This document shows, piece after piece, positions 19,801 to 27,338 of a stretch of 64,000 nt of DNA. The notes beneath the pieces are model-generated. The model was not told the DNA's origin. It did no database searches and saw only the letters and a program-made list of their open reading frames with translations. A program made the translations under genes and the position numbers. The first letter of the stretch is position 1, and the number at the start of each line of letters is the position of its first letter. This stretch comes from Gammaproteobacteria bacterium. GTDB taxonomy: Bacteria > Pseudomonadota > Gammaproteobacteria > UBA6429 > Thiohalophilaceae. The stretch covers positions 248,001-312,000 of the forward strand of contig WGLP01000006.1 of the NCBI GenBank assembly GCA_016125505.1, given 5' to 3'.

Positions 19801-22800
19801 GGAAACCGTCGTAGCAGCGACCGAGGTTCTCCGGTTGCGTACCGTTCGCGGTGAGCGTTTTGTTATAGAATTCCGCTGCCAGCGCATCGTCAGCCGGATT
19901 GTCGCGTTTTTCACCCTGGCAACCCGTCGGGATGGCGTCATCCCAACTGTCGGTTTGAACTTCTTTCACCAGGGTGAGCACTTCCGGACCGTCATACTGA
20001 CCGTTACCGTTCACATCGATATCGCCCGGCCCCGGAAAATCATCCAGCGGTTCCACGTTGGTGTCCACCTGCGCGGGGTCGCGACTGATCACGCGATACA
20101 AGCGCATCTTGACCTTGGCGATACCCGGCTCCCAGGGATCGCCGACCGTCAGACGCGGATCGCCTTCGCCACGGGTTGAACTGTAGAACACGATACCGGA
20201 GATACCGCCGTTCTCACCGGGTTTGTACGGGACCTTGCCCCAGTCAAACTTGAGCGTCTGACCGGGCAAACCCTGAAACGCCTCCAGCAGTACACCGGAA
20301 CCGGTTTCCGTCCGTGACTGACAACTTGCATCGGTACAGGCTTCGTTGTCCGCGGTAAACAAGGCGGGATCCTGTATCTGCGGTTTCAGGATAAACGGAT
20401 CCTGCAACGGACCACCACCGGCATCGACCGTGACGGTGACGCCCGTCGGCTTGAAGCGCGTGTAATCGACTTCAAGTATCTGCCAGGAGAAGAACGGGAA
20501 CGTCTGATCGAATGGCACGTAGCCTTCTGTGTCTGTCGGGAACGACTGGTTGACGGTGCCATCACGCCAGCGCAGGTTGATCGCCTGATCCGGCAGACCG
20601 GCTTCGCAGGGCTGACGAATACCGTCACCCGCTATGCCTGCACCTGTCGTCTCGGCACAACCATCGTCGAGGAAGACATTATGTTCGGAGCGTGTAAACC
20701 AGGCCGGCACACCGACATTCCCCAGCGCCACATTGCCATCCGCTACGTTTGCCGTCTGGTAGCTGATGATCTGATCGAGGTAGGTATCCCAGATCACCAC
20801 CTGATAGGTTCCGTTGGGCACATTCGGAATCGTGAAGTGACCGTCGGGATCGGCTTGCAAGGTTGCAATACTCGGCCCGATACCGGCATCGCTGTTCAGA
20901 CCGATCCAGGCACGGGTATACGCCAGGCCATTGTAGGATCCGCTGTCTACCGACAAGGGTGCCAACGGCGGACGCGGGTCATGCAACAGCGTGACATTAC
21001 CACTGATGCTATACAGCGGCGTGCCATCAACAGGTGCGGGTACCTGGCAAGGTGCCGCACCCATACAGGATGTCTCCGGACGTGCGAAACCGATAAACGC
21101 ATGCGGTCCGGCTAAACCGAATTCCACAAAATACGCGGGCTCGTTCGCCTTGACCCAGGCATCGATCACCTTGGTGCCTTCAATAGTAGAAGTTTGCGTC
21201 CAGGTTTTTTGCGAGGCCGGTGGTACGGCAATCACACCGTACTTACCCGGCGGCAGATCCTTGATGAGCACTTCGCCCACCAGACCGGCGGCCTGGTTTG
21301 CCGGCGTATCCGGACAGCTCTCGATCACACCCCGCGGTGGTTCGACACCGCCGAAGCAATCCAGTGAATTCTTCAACGGATTGCCGAAGGCATCCTGCAG
21401 CATGGTGCCGCCGGAGATGCCGTAACGACCGCCCGCATCTTCCAGGGTGATCGTGAAGCCGCCAAGACCATGTTCGTTACCGTCGATGGCGCCATTGGTC
21501 GGCCAGGAGTCCTCAAACACGGAGACGCTGATCTGTGCCGTCGGGATCTCCTGCTTGTTGACGATGACCGTCACGCTGGTCTGTCCCGGCAGGATCTGCG
21601 CCCCACCGATGCTATGTCCCTGACCGGTGCCGGCATCGTTCGGCAGCACCGACACGTAATAATACTTGCTCGGATCCAGTGCCACCTGATTAAACGGTGT
21701 GGAGCTCGGATTACAATCGGTACAACCCTGCGCGATCACCGGCATCGAACTCTTGTGGAAATTCAGGGCCTGCTGATCCAGTACGGCGGTGTTCTGCGGA
21801 TTGTTTGGATCCAGATGGTAAGTCCGGTCTTCCTGCACGATCCAGCGATAGGACGTCACGGCCAGGTTCGTGCCGAACTCCTGCACGCTCAGATTCACAT
21901 TGGCAGGTTGCGTGATGCTGAGGGTGACCGTTACCGGATCACTCGTCGTCGCGCCATCCGATGCACGGTAAGAGAAGGTCGTTGCGGTTCCACCGCTGTA
22001 TGCAAAAGAGCCGTCGGGATTCAGCGTCAGCCCGGCGGGGGCGGCGCCTTCGATCACCGCAGTCAAGGTGTCACCATCGACGTCGGTGTCATTACCGAGT
22101 ACCCCGTGCGCCGCATCCACCGTGATCGCCGTGCCGACGGAATTGCTGTAGGCATCGGCCGCGGCCACCGGCGCATCATTCACAAACGAGACATTCAACG
22201 TGACCAGTGCAGGATAGCTTTCGCCATTCAGTGTGGCGTTATAGGTAAAGCTGTCGGTACCGGAAAAATTCGCATTGGGTGTATATGTAAACGTTCCGTC
22301 GGGATTCATCCCGAGGGTACCGTTCACTGTTTGCTTGGCGACGGTAACCGTTGCGCCCGCGAGGTTGACGTCGTTGGCCAGCACGCTCACCGCCGCCGTC
22401 ACCGATGTATCCTCCGTCACGGCATAGGCGTCATTCACAGCGTAGGTGGTGGCCGGTGGTGCCGGTGGCGTACCGGTACCGACCAGCAAGTTGGCCAGCG
22501 CACCGCCGTTGGGCGCGGCTTCGTTGTTGAACGACGGCATGTGATCGAACAGGGACCAGGTGACATTGGTATCCGCCGGTGTGACGACCACTGCATCGAG
22601 TGTCTTGCCCGCGGTCAGCAAGGCCGTGGCCTGTTTTCTCGACAGACCCGGATAGGGATGACCGTCTTCAGCGACGAGGTTGAGTTCAACACCAATGAAC
22701 GCCGGGGTATGCGTGCGCAGGCCGGCGTTGAGAAAACGCAGCAGGACATTTTGCGCGGCGGCGCCGGTCCCCGTACCCGGCAATGAATTCGATGCGGAGG

Positions 22801-23566
22801 TTTGCCCGTTCACCATGAAGTAGATCGGGTTGTAATCGATGGTACACGGATAACCGACGGTGCCGCTCTTGCGATAGTCGGCCAGCTTGACGCACGCCTC
22901 GGTCGGTGTCGTCACGCCGGAATCCACCACGCGCTGATTTTGCAGCGGATCGATCTCGGAGAAGAGTAATACCGCATCCTGATCGTAGCTCACGCCCGGA
23001 TAGGCCTGCGTACCATTGACGACCACGAGTGCGCCGTACAGACCCATGGCCACCTGGATCGAGGGACGCGTACCGCTGTGATACAGGTACGTACCCGGTT
23101 GCAGGGCATTCCAGGTATACGTGCCGATTGCACCGGCCGCTGTCTCATGCGTCATGGATTGCATGCGCATTCTGCCCTTCGCGTCCGCCACCTTGACAGG
23201 ATCGCCGCCACCCGCCTGGCCCGGGATCACAATGGAGACCGGCACGGACAGCGCGTTATTGAGATAAATCGTCAACGCGGTGTCGCTGGCCAGATCCACG
23301 TTTATCTGCGGTCCCGACAGGTTCGCGTCGAGCGTACAGCTGGCAAAGGTATTATCCGTACAGGAGGCAAACCCCCACATCGGCACGTTGACCGTGGATG
23401 CATCCGGCAGGGTAATCGTCTTGGTGTAACTCTGCGCCTTTAGATAAACATCCGCGGCGCTTGCGACACCGGCAAACCCGAAGCCCAGCGCGAGCGCGCC
23501 CAGTACCGACGTTAACCAGCGAGCGGCCGGCTTGGGTGTGGATTGGATCAGAACTTGTTTATACAT
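16811..23566 (-). CDS. Giant multicopper-oxidase-like mosaic surface protein
   Basis: A 2251-aa secreted protein; ATG 23566 follows AGAGGAAC and opens a signal peptide ending VASA. Order: two cupredoxin-like domains (about 40-360) in which usual copper motifs are degenerate (YLYHSG where YHCH is expected; RTHTPAF where HPFHHHG is expected); two cadherin/Ig-like repeats (about 370-560; VSVLANDVN and GVLGNDTDVDGDTL); a long run of SdrD-B/CNA-B-like beta-sandwich and dockerin-like segments (about 560-1600; GDIDVNGNGQYDG could bind calcium); an IPT/TIG-like domain (about 1600-1670); and a right-handed parallel beta-helix (about 1675-2100; YATIQAAIDAANPGALILV). It ends with NTRPQGSGVDRGADERL, common in choice-of-anchor beta-helix proteins. 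It probably scaffolds the two smaller copper proteins outside the cell. Confidence 0.85.
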   Translation of the reverse strand: MYKQVLIQSTPKPAARWLTSVLGALALGFGFAGVASAADVYLKAQSYTKTITLPDASTVNVPMWGFASCTDNTFASCTLDANLSGPQINVDLASDTALTIYLNNALSVPVSIVIPGQAGGGDPVKVADAKGRMRMQSMTHETAAGAIGTYTWNALQPGTYLYHSGTRPSIQVAMGLYGALVVVNGTQAYPGVSYDQDAVLLFSEIDPLQNQRVVDSGVTTPTEACVKLADYRKSGTVGYPCTIDYNPIYFMVNGQTSASNSLPGTGTGAAAQNVLLRFLNAGLRTHTPAFIGVELNLVAEDGHPYPGLSRKQATALLTAGKTLDAVVVTPADTNVTWSLFDHMPSFNNEAAPNGGALANLLVGTGTPPAPPATTYAVNDAYAVTEDTSVTAAVSVLANDVNLAGATVTVAKQTVNGTLGMNPDGTFTYTPNANFSGTDSFTYNATLNGESYPALVTLNVSFVNDAPVAAADAYSNSVGTAITVDAAHGVLGNDTDVDGDTLTAVIEGAAPAGLTLNPDGSFAYSGGTATTFSYRASDGATTSDPVTVTLSITQPANVNLSVQEFGTNLAVTSYRWIVQEDRTYHLDPNNPQNTAVLDQQALNFHKSSMPVIAQGCTDCNPSSTPFNQVALDPSKYYYVSVLPNDAGTGQGHSIGGAQILPGQTSVTVIVNKQEIPTAQISVSVFEDSWPTNGAIDGNEHGLGGFTITLEDAGGRYGISGGTMLQDAFGNPLKNSLDCFGGVEPPRGVIESCPDTPANQAAGLVGEVLIKDLPPGKYGVIAVPPASQKTWTQTSTIEGTKVIDAWVKANEPAYFVEFGLAGPHAFIGFARPETSCMGAAPCQVPAPVDGTPLYSISGNVTLLHDPRPPLAPLSVDSGSYNGLAYTRAWIGLNSDAGIGPSIATLQADPDGHFTIPNVPNGTYQVVIWDTYLDQIISYQTANVADGNVALGNVGVPAWFTRSEHNVFLDDGCAETTGAGIAGDGIRQPCEAGLPDQAINLRWRDGTVNQSFPTDTEGYVPFDQTFPFFSWQILEVDYTRFKPTGVTVTVDAGGGPLQDPFILKPQIQDPALFTADNEACTDASCQSRTETGSGVLLEAFQGLPGQTLKFDWGKVPYKPGENGGISGIVFYSSTRGEGDPRLTVGDPWEPGIAKVKMRLYRVISRDPAQVDTNVEPLDDFPGPGDIDVNGNGQYDGPEVLTLVKEVQTDSWDDAIPTGCQGEKRDNPADDALAAEFYNKTLTANGTQPENLGRCYDGFRNWNQVRPGVFDGGYAFNDIPPGKYVVEAILPPGYEQYKEQDMNVGFGDAFGSNLGPAPVSVTLPNGSLVLVVPDQAMVQAAKGPEPGLAQPPCVGKYHQVPDELSLFPGEAAPFAGAWRPLCDRKEVILSDQGQAAADFHLFTSTPVAAQFTGLVTDDLSLETNLTSPSYGEKWSPAYMPFTIRDFNGTVVYSGLGDAFGRYNGMIPSTFTANVPIPSGYSPSMMQACLNESGATKNYRYLAACYTGQFMPGTNTYLDTPILPSAAFAGGYNPPDCAAANGTPVIAEVNSVAGTAVGFGPLVSRDGMLEIKSLGTAVTVPNPDYEGPLAAAPHNVPTITRNFGFGTEDGTVTLVYPNGTQRQLSIDQWSANTIRAEIPGNTPYGEAQLVVTNRGGNSTSHAVTVTITRSNGAQVETPIRVPGNYATIQAAIDAANPGALILVAPGTYHEQVIMWKPVRLQGTGSTTVIDAIMTGAADLQIWRDKLAAHLPDVDLLPGTTTISEEGAGITVLAKSTGPSRFQLSPSRIDGFTITNASGGGAILVNGYANNLEIANNDITGNSGQLHGGIRIGQPFLQGLTPNGNGVVVLNDNVNIHNNAITLNGALFNESAGSGISISSGSRNYTVARNFICGNYTAGDGAGIGHTGISQGGSIVSNRILYNQAYNVGFTTHGGGIFISGNSAVNLGSGNVTIDSNLIQGNNAGSGSGGGIRTQLVNGPELALHNPWRILMTNNMIVNNVAAWSGGGISLQDTVNAVIVNNTIANNDTTATEGSLVINNNSSAPQPAGMVAETNSIALQNAVITLGNAAFNATFSDPRLLLNNIIWHNRAFHLGPLANNTVGLLPELAPASVGGCAGGANYWDLGVLGQPQAGATLKLDPRQSILSSTTEYPGFGNRQGDPDFLAAYCNGARTLSAPGPILAILGVGEGGNFVDVRYGPLTPAWPAASTPWNYHIGANSDGLNNANSTNGNVPDHDIDGNTRPQGSGVDRGADERL

Positions 23567-23655
23567 GATACGTTCCTCTGACTGGAGACTCGTACTGGCG
23601 CCGCCATCACTGCAAAATGCCTTGAATAAAAACGATCGCATGACTCAGTCTCCTC

Positions 23656-25038
23656 TTATTCTTGTATGACGACATACGGGGCTTCGACGATCAGCATCGT
23701 CATCATCCCGCCCGGGAACACATCGTTGTTCACCAACTCGCGTTCCGTATGTGAGTGCCACATGAAGGCGAAACCGGCGTTCGGATTCAGTCCGCCCTCC
23801 CCCGGAGGCAGACTGCCCAGATAACCCAGGAACGGGCTGCCGCTATAGAAACCACCGAACGCAAGATTCGTCAGATCAGGTAGAGTGACCGGGATCGGCT
23901 GATTGTGATCCGCGCACCACTCCATGTAATTCGCTGCGTTGGGGTCACTGGTGTAATAACCATTGCTATCCGGAATACAGACACTGCCGTCGCCCGCCGC
24001 ATGCCCATACATGTCCCAACCCAGATCCTTGCCGGTCCACTCGAAGATCGCGTCAGCGGTCTGGCCGGGTATGGAAGGAATCGTAAACAGCAGTGGTCCC
24101 GCCAGCTTGCCATTGCTGTTCAGCAACATTCGGCCATCCACCGCAAGCAGGCGCGCGTGGTTGCCATGATGATGGAACGGATGCATCTCGCGCCCGGCAC
24201 CGACCACACGCATCAACAGGCGTTCGCCAGGATGCATACGTGTGAGCGAACCGTAGGGTTGGGTCGGTAATACCCCCTGCCCCGGCACTGACGAGGCCGC
24301 CATGGTATCGGGGCCGACACGCCCGTTCATGAGCCAGTATTCGGAAGCGAAGGTGCCCGCAGGCAACCGGATCGGACCTGTGCCCCCAATCTGCGCCTCC
24401 GCCGCGCGGTGTACGTCGATATCTATTTCACTTAACAGGTACAGGTACTCGCGGTCATAACATGTCGCCGCATGCACGTAGGCAGGTGTGCCGCGCACGC
24501 AACTGACACCGGCACCGGAGAGTGCCGCCGCGGATGGTCTGACGATAAGCGCACCGTACAGTCCCATTTCCACCTGCAGATCGGTTTGGGTGCCGCTGTG
24601 GTATTGATAGGTGCCCGGCTCGCCGGCAACGAAGGTGTAAGTCACCGTGCCGCCCGGTAACGCTTCCTGCGTCAACAAGCCCGGCGCACCGCCACTCGTT
24701 GCGGTAACCTGATGCCCCGGGAACACGATCGAGACATTACCCGCCGCGGCAGGCAGCGCATTTTTCAGGGTAACGGTGATCGTGTCGCCCTGATTCACGA
24801 TCAGTGTCGGCCCCGGTAATTGCATGGTACTGCCCGTGCTGTAACCCCAGGCGTAAATCGAACCGCCGTCAGCGACGGAGACATACCCCTCGCTCGCTGT
24901 CAGGCTGAATGCCGTGCCCGTTTCCCCAATGATGCCGGCGCGCACGCTCACTGAAAACAACAGCAGTGTCATCAGCACCGCCATCGTCGCTAACCGGTCA
25001 ATCGCGGCACAGCCTGTTTTTGATATTGATCTCTTCAT
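23656..25038 (-). CDS. Multicopper-oxidase-like protein, motif III half
   Basis: The 460-aa secreted protein starts at ATG 25038 after an AGGAGA site, only 10 bases beyond the previous gene. A signal peptide ending SVRAG precedes two cupredoxin domains. The first (about 45-170) has YQYHSGTQTDLQVEMG, lacking the usual Cys/His pattern. The second (about 200-455) carries HPFHHHG, which matches the classical HPxHxHG type 2/3 copper motif, and near the end MWHSHTERE...FPGGMM, where the usual HCHxxxHxxxxM has Ser for the type 1 Cys and no second His. It should contribute trinuclear-site ligands but not a normal type 1 copper. With the 432-aa partner it may rebuild a complete active site. Confidence 0.85.
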   Translation of the reverse strand: MKRSISKTGCAAIDRLATMAVLMTLLLFSVSVRAGIIGETGTAFSLTASEGYVSVADGGSIYAWGYSTGSTMQLPGPTLIVNQGDTITVTLKNALPAAAGNVSIVFPGHQVTATSGGAPGLLTQEALPGGTVTYTFVAGEPGTYQYHSGTQTDLQVEMGLYGALIVRPSAAALSGAGVSCVRGTPAYVHAATCYDREYLYLLSEIDIDVHRAAEAQIGGTGPIRLPAGTFASEYWLMNGRVGPDTMAASSVPGQGVLPTQPYGSLTRMHPGERLLMRVVGAGREMHPFHHHGNHARLLAVDGRMLLNSNGKLAGPLLFTIPSIPGQTADAIFEWTGKDLGWDMYGHAAGDGSVCIPDSNGYYTSDPNAANYMEWCADHNQPIPVTLPDLTNLAFGGFYSGSPFLGYLGSLPPGEGGLNPNAGFAFMWHSHTERELVNNDVFPGGMMTMLIVEAPYVVIQE

Positions 25039-25048
25039 TGCCGGTCTC

Positions 25049-26347
25049 CTAGTTGATCTGGATCTCGGTCATCATGCCGCCGAAGTTCTCGGCGTCATTG
25101 GCCAGCAGATCGAGGTTCTTGGTGTAAAGGAAATACGTCGTCGCGCCAGGCGTCGCGGTGGTCGGGATAGTAACGATGACATCTGCAGACTGGCCACCGC
25201 CGAGGGTGACCGAGTTGGTCAGGTAGTACATGTTGTTGCCGTCGTCGTCGCGCAACAGCCGTGCGTCGAGACCGACCACTTCCATCGTCAGACCGCTGGT
25301 GCCGACGGTGTAAAAGGCGGTCACGCTCAGATTGGAAAGACGCAGCAGGATCCGCTGCCCCGGCGCTGCCGTGATCAGGCTGCTCAACGGTTGCGATACC
25401 TGCGTTCTGCCGAGGGGATCCAGCGTACTCAGTGCGGCAGTATTCGTCGTATCCGGATAACCGCGACCATTCAACAGGAAGTAGCGATCGCGCATGGCGG
25501 CGAATGGCAGCGGCTGGACACCGAAGCTTGCATCGTGGAAATCCGGATCGAAGGAACCGAATTGAATAGCAATGTCCTTGTCGTAGCGTGTGGATCCGTC
25601 ACCGTCGTCGAACGCATATTTATCGCCGGGGGTGTGACCGGGGGGACACGTACTGCCGGGTAAGCCGAAGCCCGGGTCAGCCGCCGTAATGGTATCGCAG
25701 CGATTTTGCCGCGGGCGTACGAACAAACTGCCGAGCATCCCCATCTGCATATGCTCGGTGGCCTCGACGTGGCAGTGGTACATGTATGTGCCCGCGTCCT
25801 TGGCATTGTAGTAGTACGTCAGGGTTGCACCGCCGGCGATGGCAATACCGGAATCCGGCAGGCCGTCAAAGACCGCGGATGCATTCGGGAATCCGTGCCA
25901 GTGGATCGTATGCGGGTCGAACAGATCGGGCCGCATCGCCATGCCGACGTTGGTCAGCGAGAGAAAGAGTTCATCGTCCTCGTCCACGCTGATCGTCGGT
26001 GCCGGCGCGTTCGCCGCGAGCATGCCCTGATCCATGATATAGCCCGGGTATTGTCCGCTCTCCTGGGTCGGCGCACCATTGACGCCGGGCAGTGTTAATC
26101 TGGAGAAGCCAAACACGTATTGCTGTTTGGCACCGTCGTTGGCCATGGTGACTATGCCGTCGCCGGCTGAAATATGATCGCACTTGATCCCGTTTTCACG
26201 CGTATCAGGATTAGCGTCTGTGTCCGGGTGCAGACGTGTTTGCGTCGGGCACTGAACATAGATGCTGCTGTCCTGGGCATTTGCACCGAACGGTACGAAA
26301 AGAAGAGAGAACGCAGCAGCAGCGAATCCTCGGGTTATGATTTTCAT
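25049..26347 (-). CDS. Multicopper-oxidase-like protein with HxHG and HCH motifs
   Basis: A 432-aa secreted protein, first gene of the operon. ATG 26347 follows GAGGGGAA; the signal peptide ends GANAQ. Two cupredoxin domains are seen. The first (about 60-215) has TIHWHGFPN (HxHG motif) and YMYHCHVEATEHMQMGM, which contains HCH, a downstream His and Met and so could hold both a type 1 copper and trinuclear-site ligands. The second domain (about 270-430) lacks the HPxHxHG motif found in ordinary three-domain enzymes. That motif is present in the next gene's product. The two proteins therefore look like complementary parts of one oxidase. The substrate is unknown; laccase-like or metal (Mn, Fe, Cu) oxidation are options. 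Confidence 0.87.
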   Translation of the reverse strand: MKIITRGFAAAAFSLLFVPFGANAQDSSIYVQCPTQTRLHPDTDANPDTRENGIKCDHISAGDGIVTMANDGAKQQYVFGFSRLTLPGVNGAPTQESGQYPGYIMDQGMLAANAPAPTISVDEDDELFLSLTNVGMAMRPDLFDPHTIHWHGFPNASAVFDGLPDSGIAIAGGATLTYYYNAKDAGTYMYHCHVEATEHMQMGMLGSLFVRPRQNRCDTITAADPGFGLPGSTCPPGHTPGDKYAFDDGDGSTRYDKDIAIQFGSFDPDFHDASFGVQPLPFAAMRDRYFLLNGRGYPDTTNTAALSTLDPLGRTQVSQPLSSLITAAPGQRILLRLSNLSVTAFYTVGTSGLTMEVVGLDARLLRDDDGNNMYYLTNSVTLGGGQSADVIVTIPTTATPGATTYFLYTKNLDLLANDAENFGGMMTEIQIN

Positions 26348-26672
26348 CGAAATTCCCCTCGACGTTGATTAACTCGGAAAGCGGTAGAGACATACGACGT
26401 GCGGCAAAACGTCGCAGTCTTTTAGTAGGAAAATTAATTCATAACCCGGGAAAAACGTGTGGGGTGAAGACTGTAGATCAGTGGTAGGAAACTCCTACAC
26501 TTGCAGGAGGTGTCGCTTTTTCTTGCTGTTTTCCTGCAATTTTCGGCCAATTCTCGGATGATTTATCAGGTTATTATGCCGGAAAGCGTTTCGGAGGATA
26601 TTTACTCGGCAGCGCGATTGTAATAATTTGTCACTATATAATTATTAATATATAAATCGTAAGGGGGCGGCC
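26348..26672. promoter_or_regulatory. Divergent promoter region with palindrome GTAGGA-AAC-TCCTAC
   Basis: These 325 bases separate the copper-enzyme operon from the NarL-type regulator gene. A perfect 6+3+6 inverted repeat, GTAGGA-AAC-TCCTAC, lies at 26484-26498, and a related half-site (AGTAGGAAAA) occurs near 26424-26433. Such spaced half-sites fit binding of a dimeric NarL/LuxR-type regulator, so the adjacent regulator is the natural candidate. This assignment is inferred from position only. The 3' part is A+T-rich and ends in the regulator's AAGGGGGC ribosome site. Confidence 0.5.
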
Positions 26673-27338
26673 ATGCAGACATCGCATGGAATCATGATCA
26701 TCGATGATCATGCCATGTTCCGAGCCGGGATACGGGCCCTGCTCGAAACGCAGGACAATCTTGAAATCATCGCGGAGGCCTCCGACGGCCTCGATGGCCT
26801 GCATCAGGCTACCAGGCTGAACCCCCAACTCATTATCACCGACCTTTCCATGCCGAATCTGAATGGCACCGAGGCGATTGCCGCCATCAAGCGGCGTATT
26901 CCTGAGGCCAAAATCCTGGTGTTGACCGTACACAAGGTCGAAGAATACATCCATGCCGCGCTTCGCGCCGGTGCCGACGGCTACATTCTGAAAGACGATT
27001 CGCAGGACGACCTGATCACCGCCATCCAGCAGGTACTGGCCGGTAAAACCTATCTGAGCCCGAGTATTTGCAAAAACGTGGTGCACGGTTACCTCAACCC
27101 GGCGAGCAGTTCACAGTCGGACCTCAAACCCTGCCGCGAAATGCTGACCATGCGCGAGATGCAGGTGCTGAAGCTTATCGCCGAAGGCAATCGCAACAAA
27201 CAGATCGCGGCGCTGTTATCGATCAGCACCAAGACCGTGGAAAAACACCGTTCCAATCTGATGAAAAAGCTGGACCTGCACGACATCAGCAGTATTACCA
27301 CCTACGCCATAAAGAACGGTATCGTTCTAACAGCCTGA
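26673..27338 (+). CDS. NarL/FixJ-type response regulator of the copper-enzyme locus
   Basis: The 221-aa protein has a receiver domain (1-125) with DDH at 11-13, phospho-acceptor Asp57 in LIITDLSMPN, Thr in VLTVHK and Lys in YILKDD. A LuxR-type helix-turn-helix (about 150-215) follows with LTMREMQVLKLIAEG, NKQIAALLSISTKTVEKH. ATG 26673 follows AAGGGGGC. It diverges from the multicopper-oxidase operon and overlaps the 3' end of the convergent kinase gene by 12 bases. The kinase has a HisKA_3 domain, the type that partners NarL regulators, so the two probably form a pair controlling the operon. Confidence 0.92.
   Translation: MQTSHGIMIIDDHAMFRAGIRALLETQDNLEIIAEASDGLDGLHQATRLNPQLIITDLSMPNLNGTEAIAAIKRRIPEAKILVLTVHKVEEYIHAALRAGADGYILKDDSQDDLITAIQQVLAGKTYLSPSICKNVVHGYLNPASSSQSDLKPCREMLTMREMQVLKLIAEGNRNKQIAALLSISTKTVEKHRSNLMKKLDLHDISSITTYAIKNGIVLTA

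Noticed and set aside
21680-21760. CTDC in the giant protein as a heme c site
   Set aside because: The residue after the second Cys is Asn, not His, so it is not CxxCH.
21470-22786. 438-codon plus-strand frame opposite the giant copper protein
   Set aside because: It is antisense to a well-supported coding frame, is Arg/His-rich in the manner of reversed GC-rich codons, and has no family resemblance.
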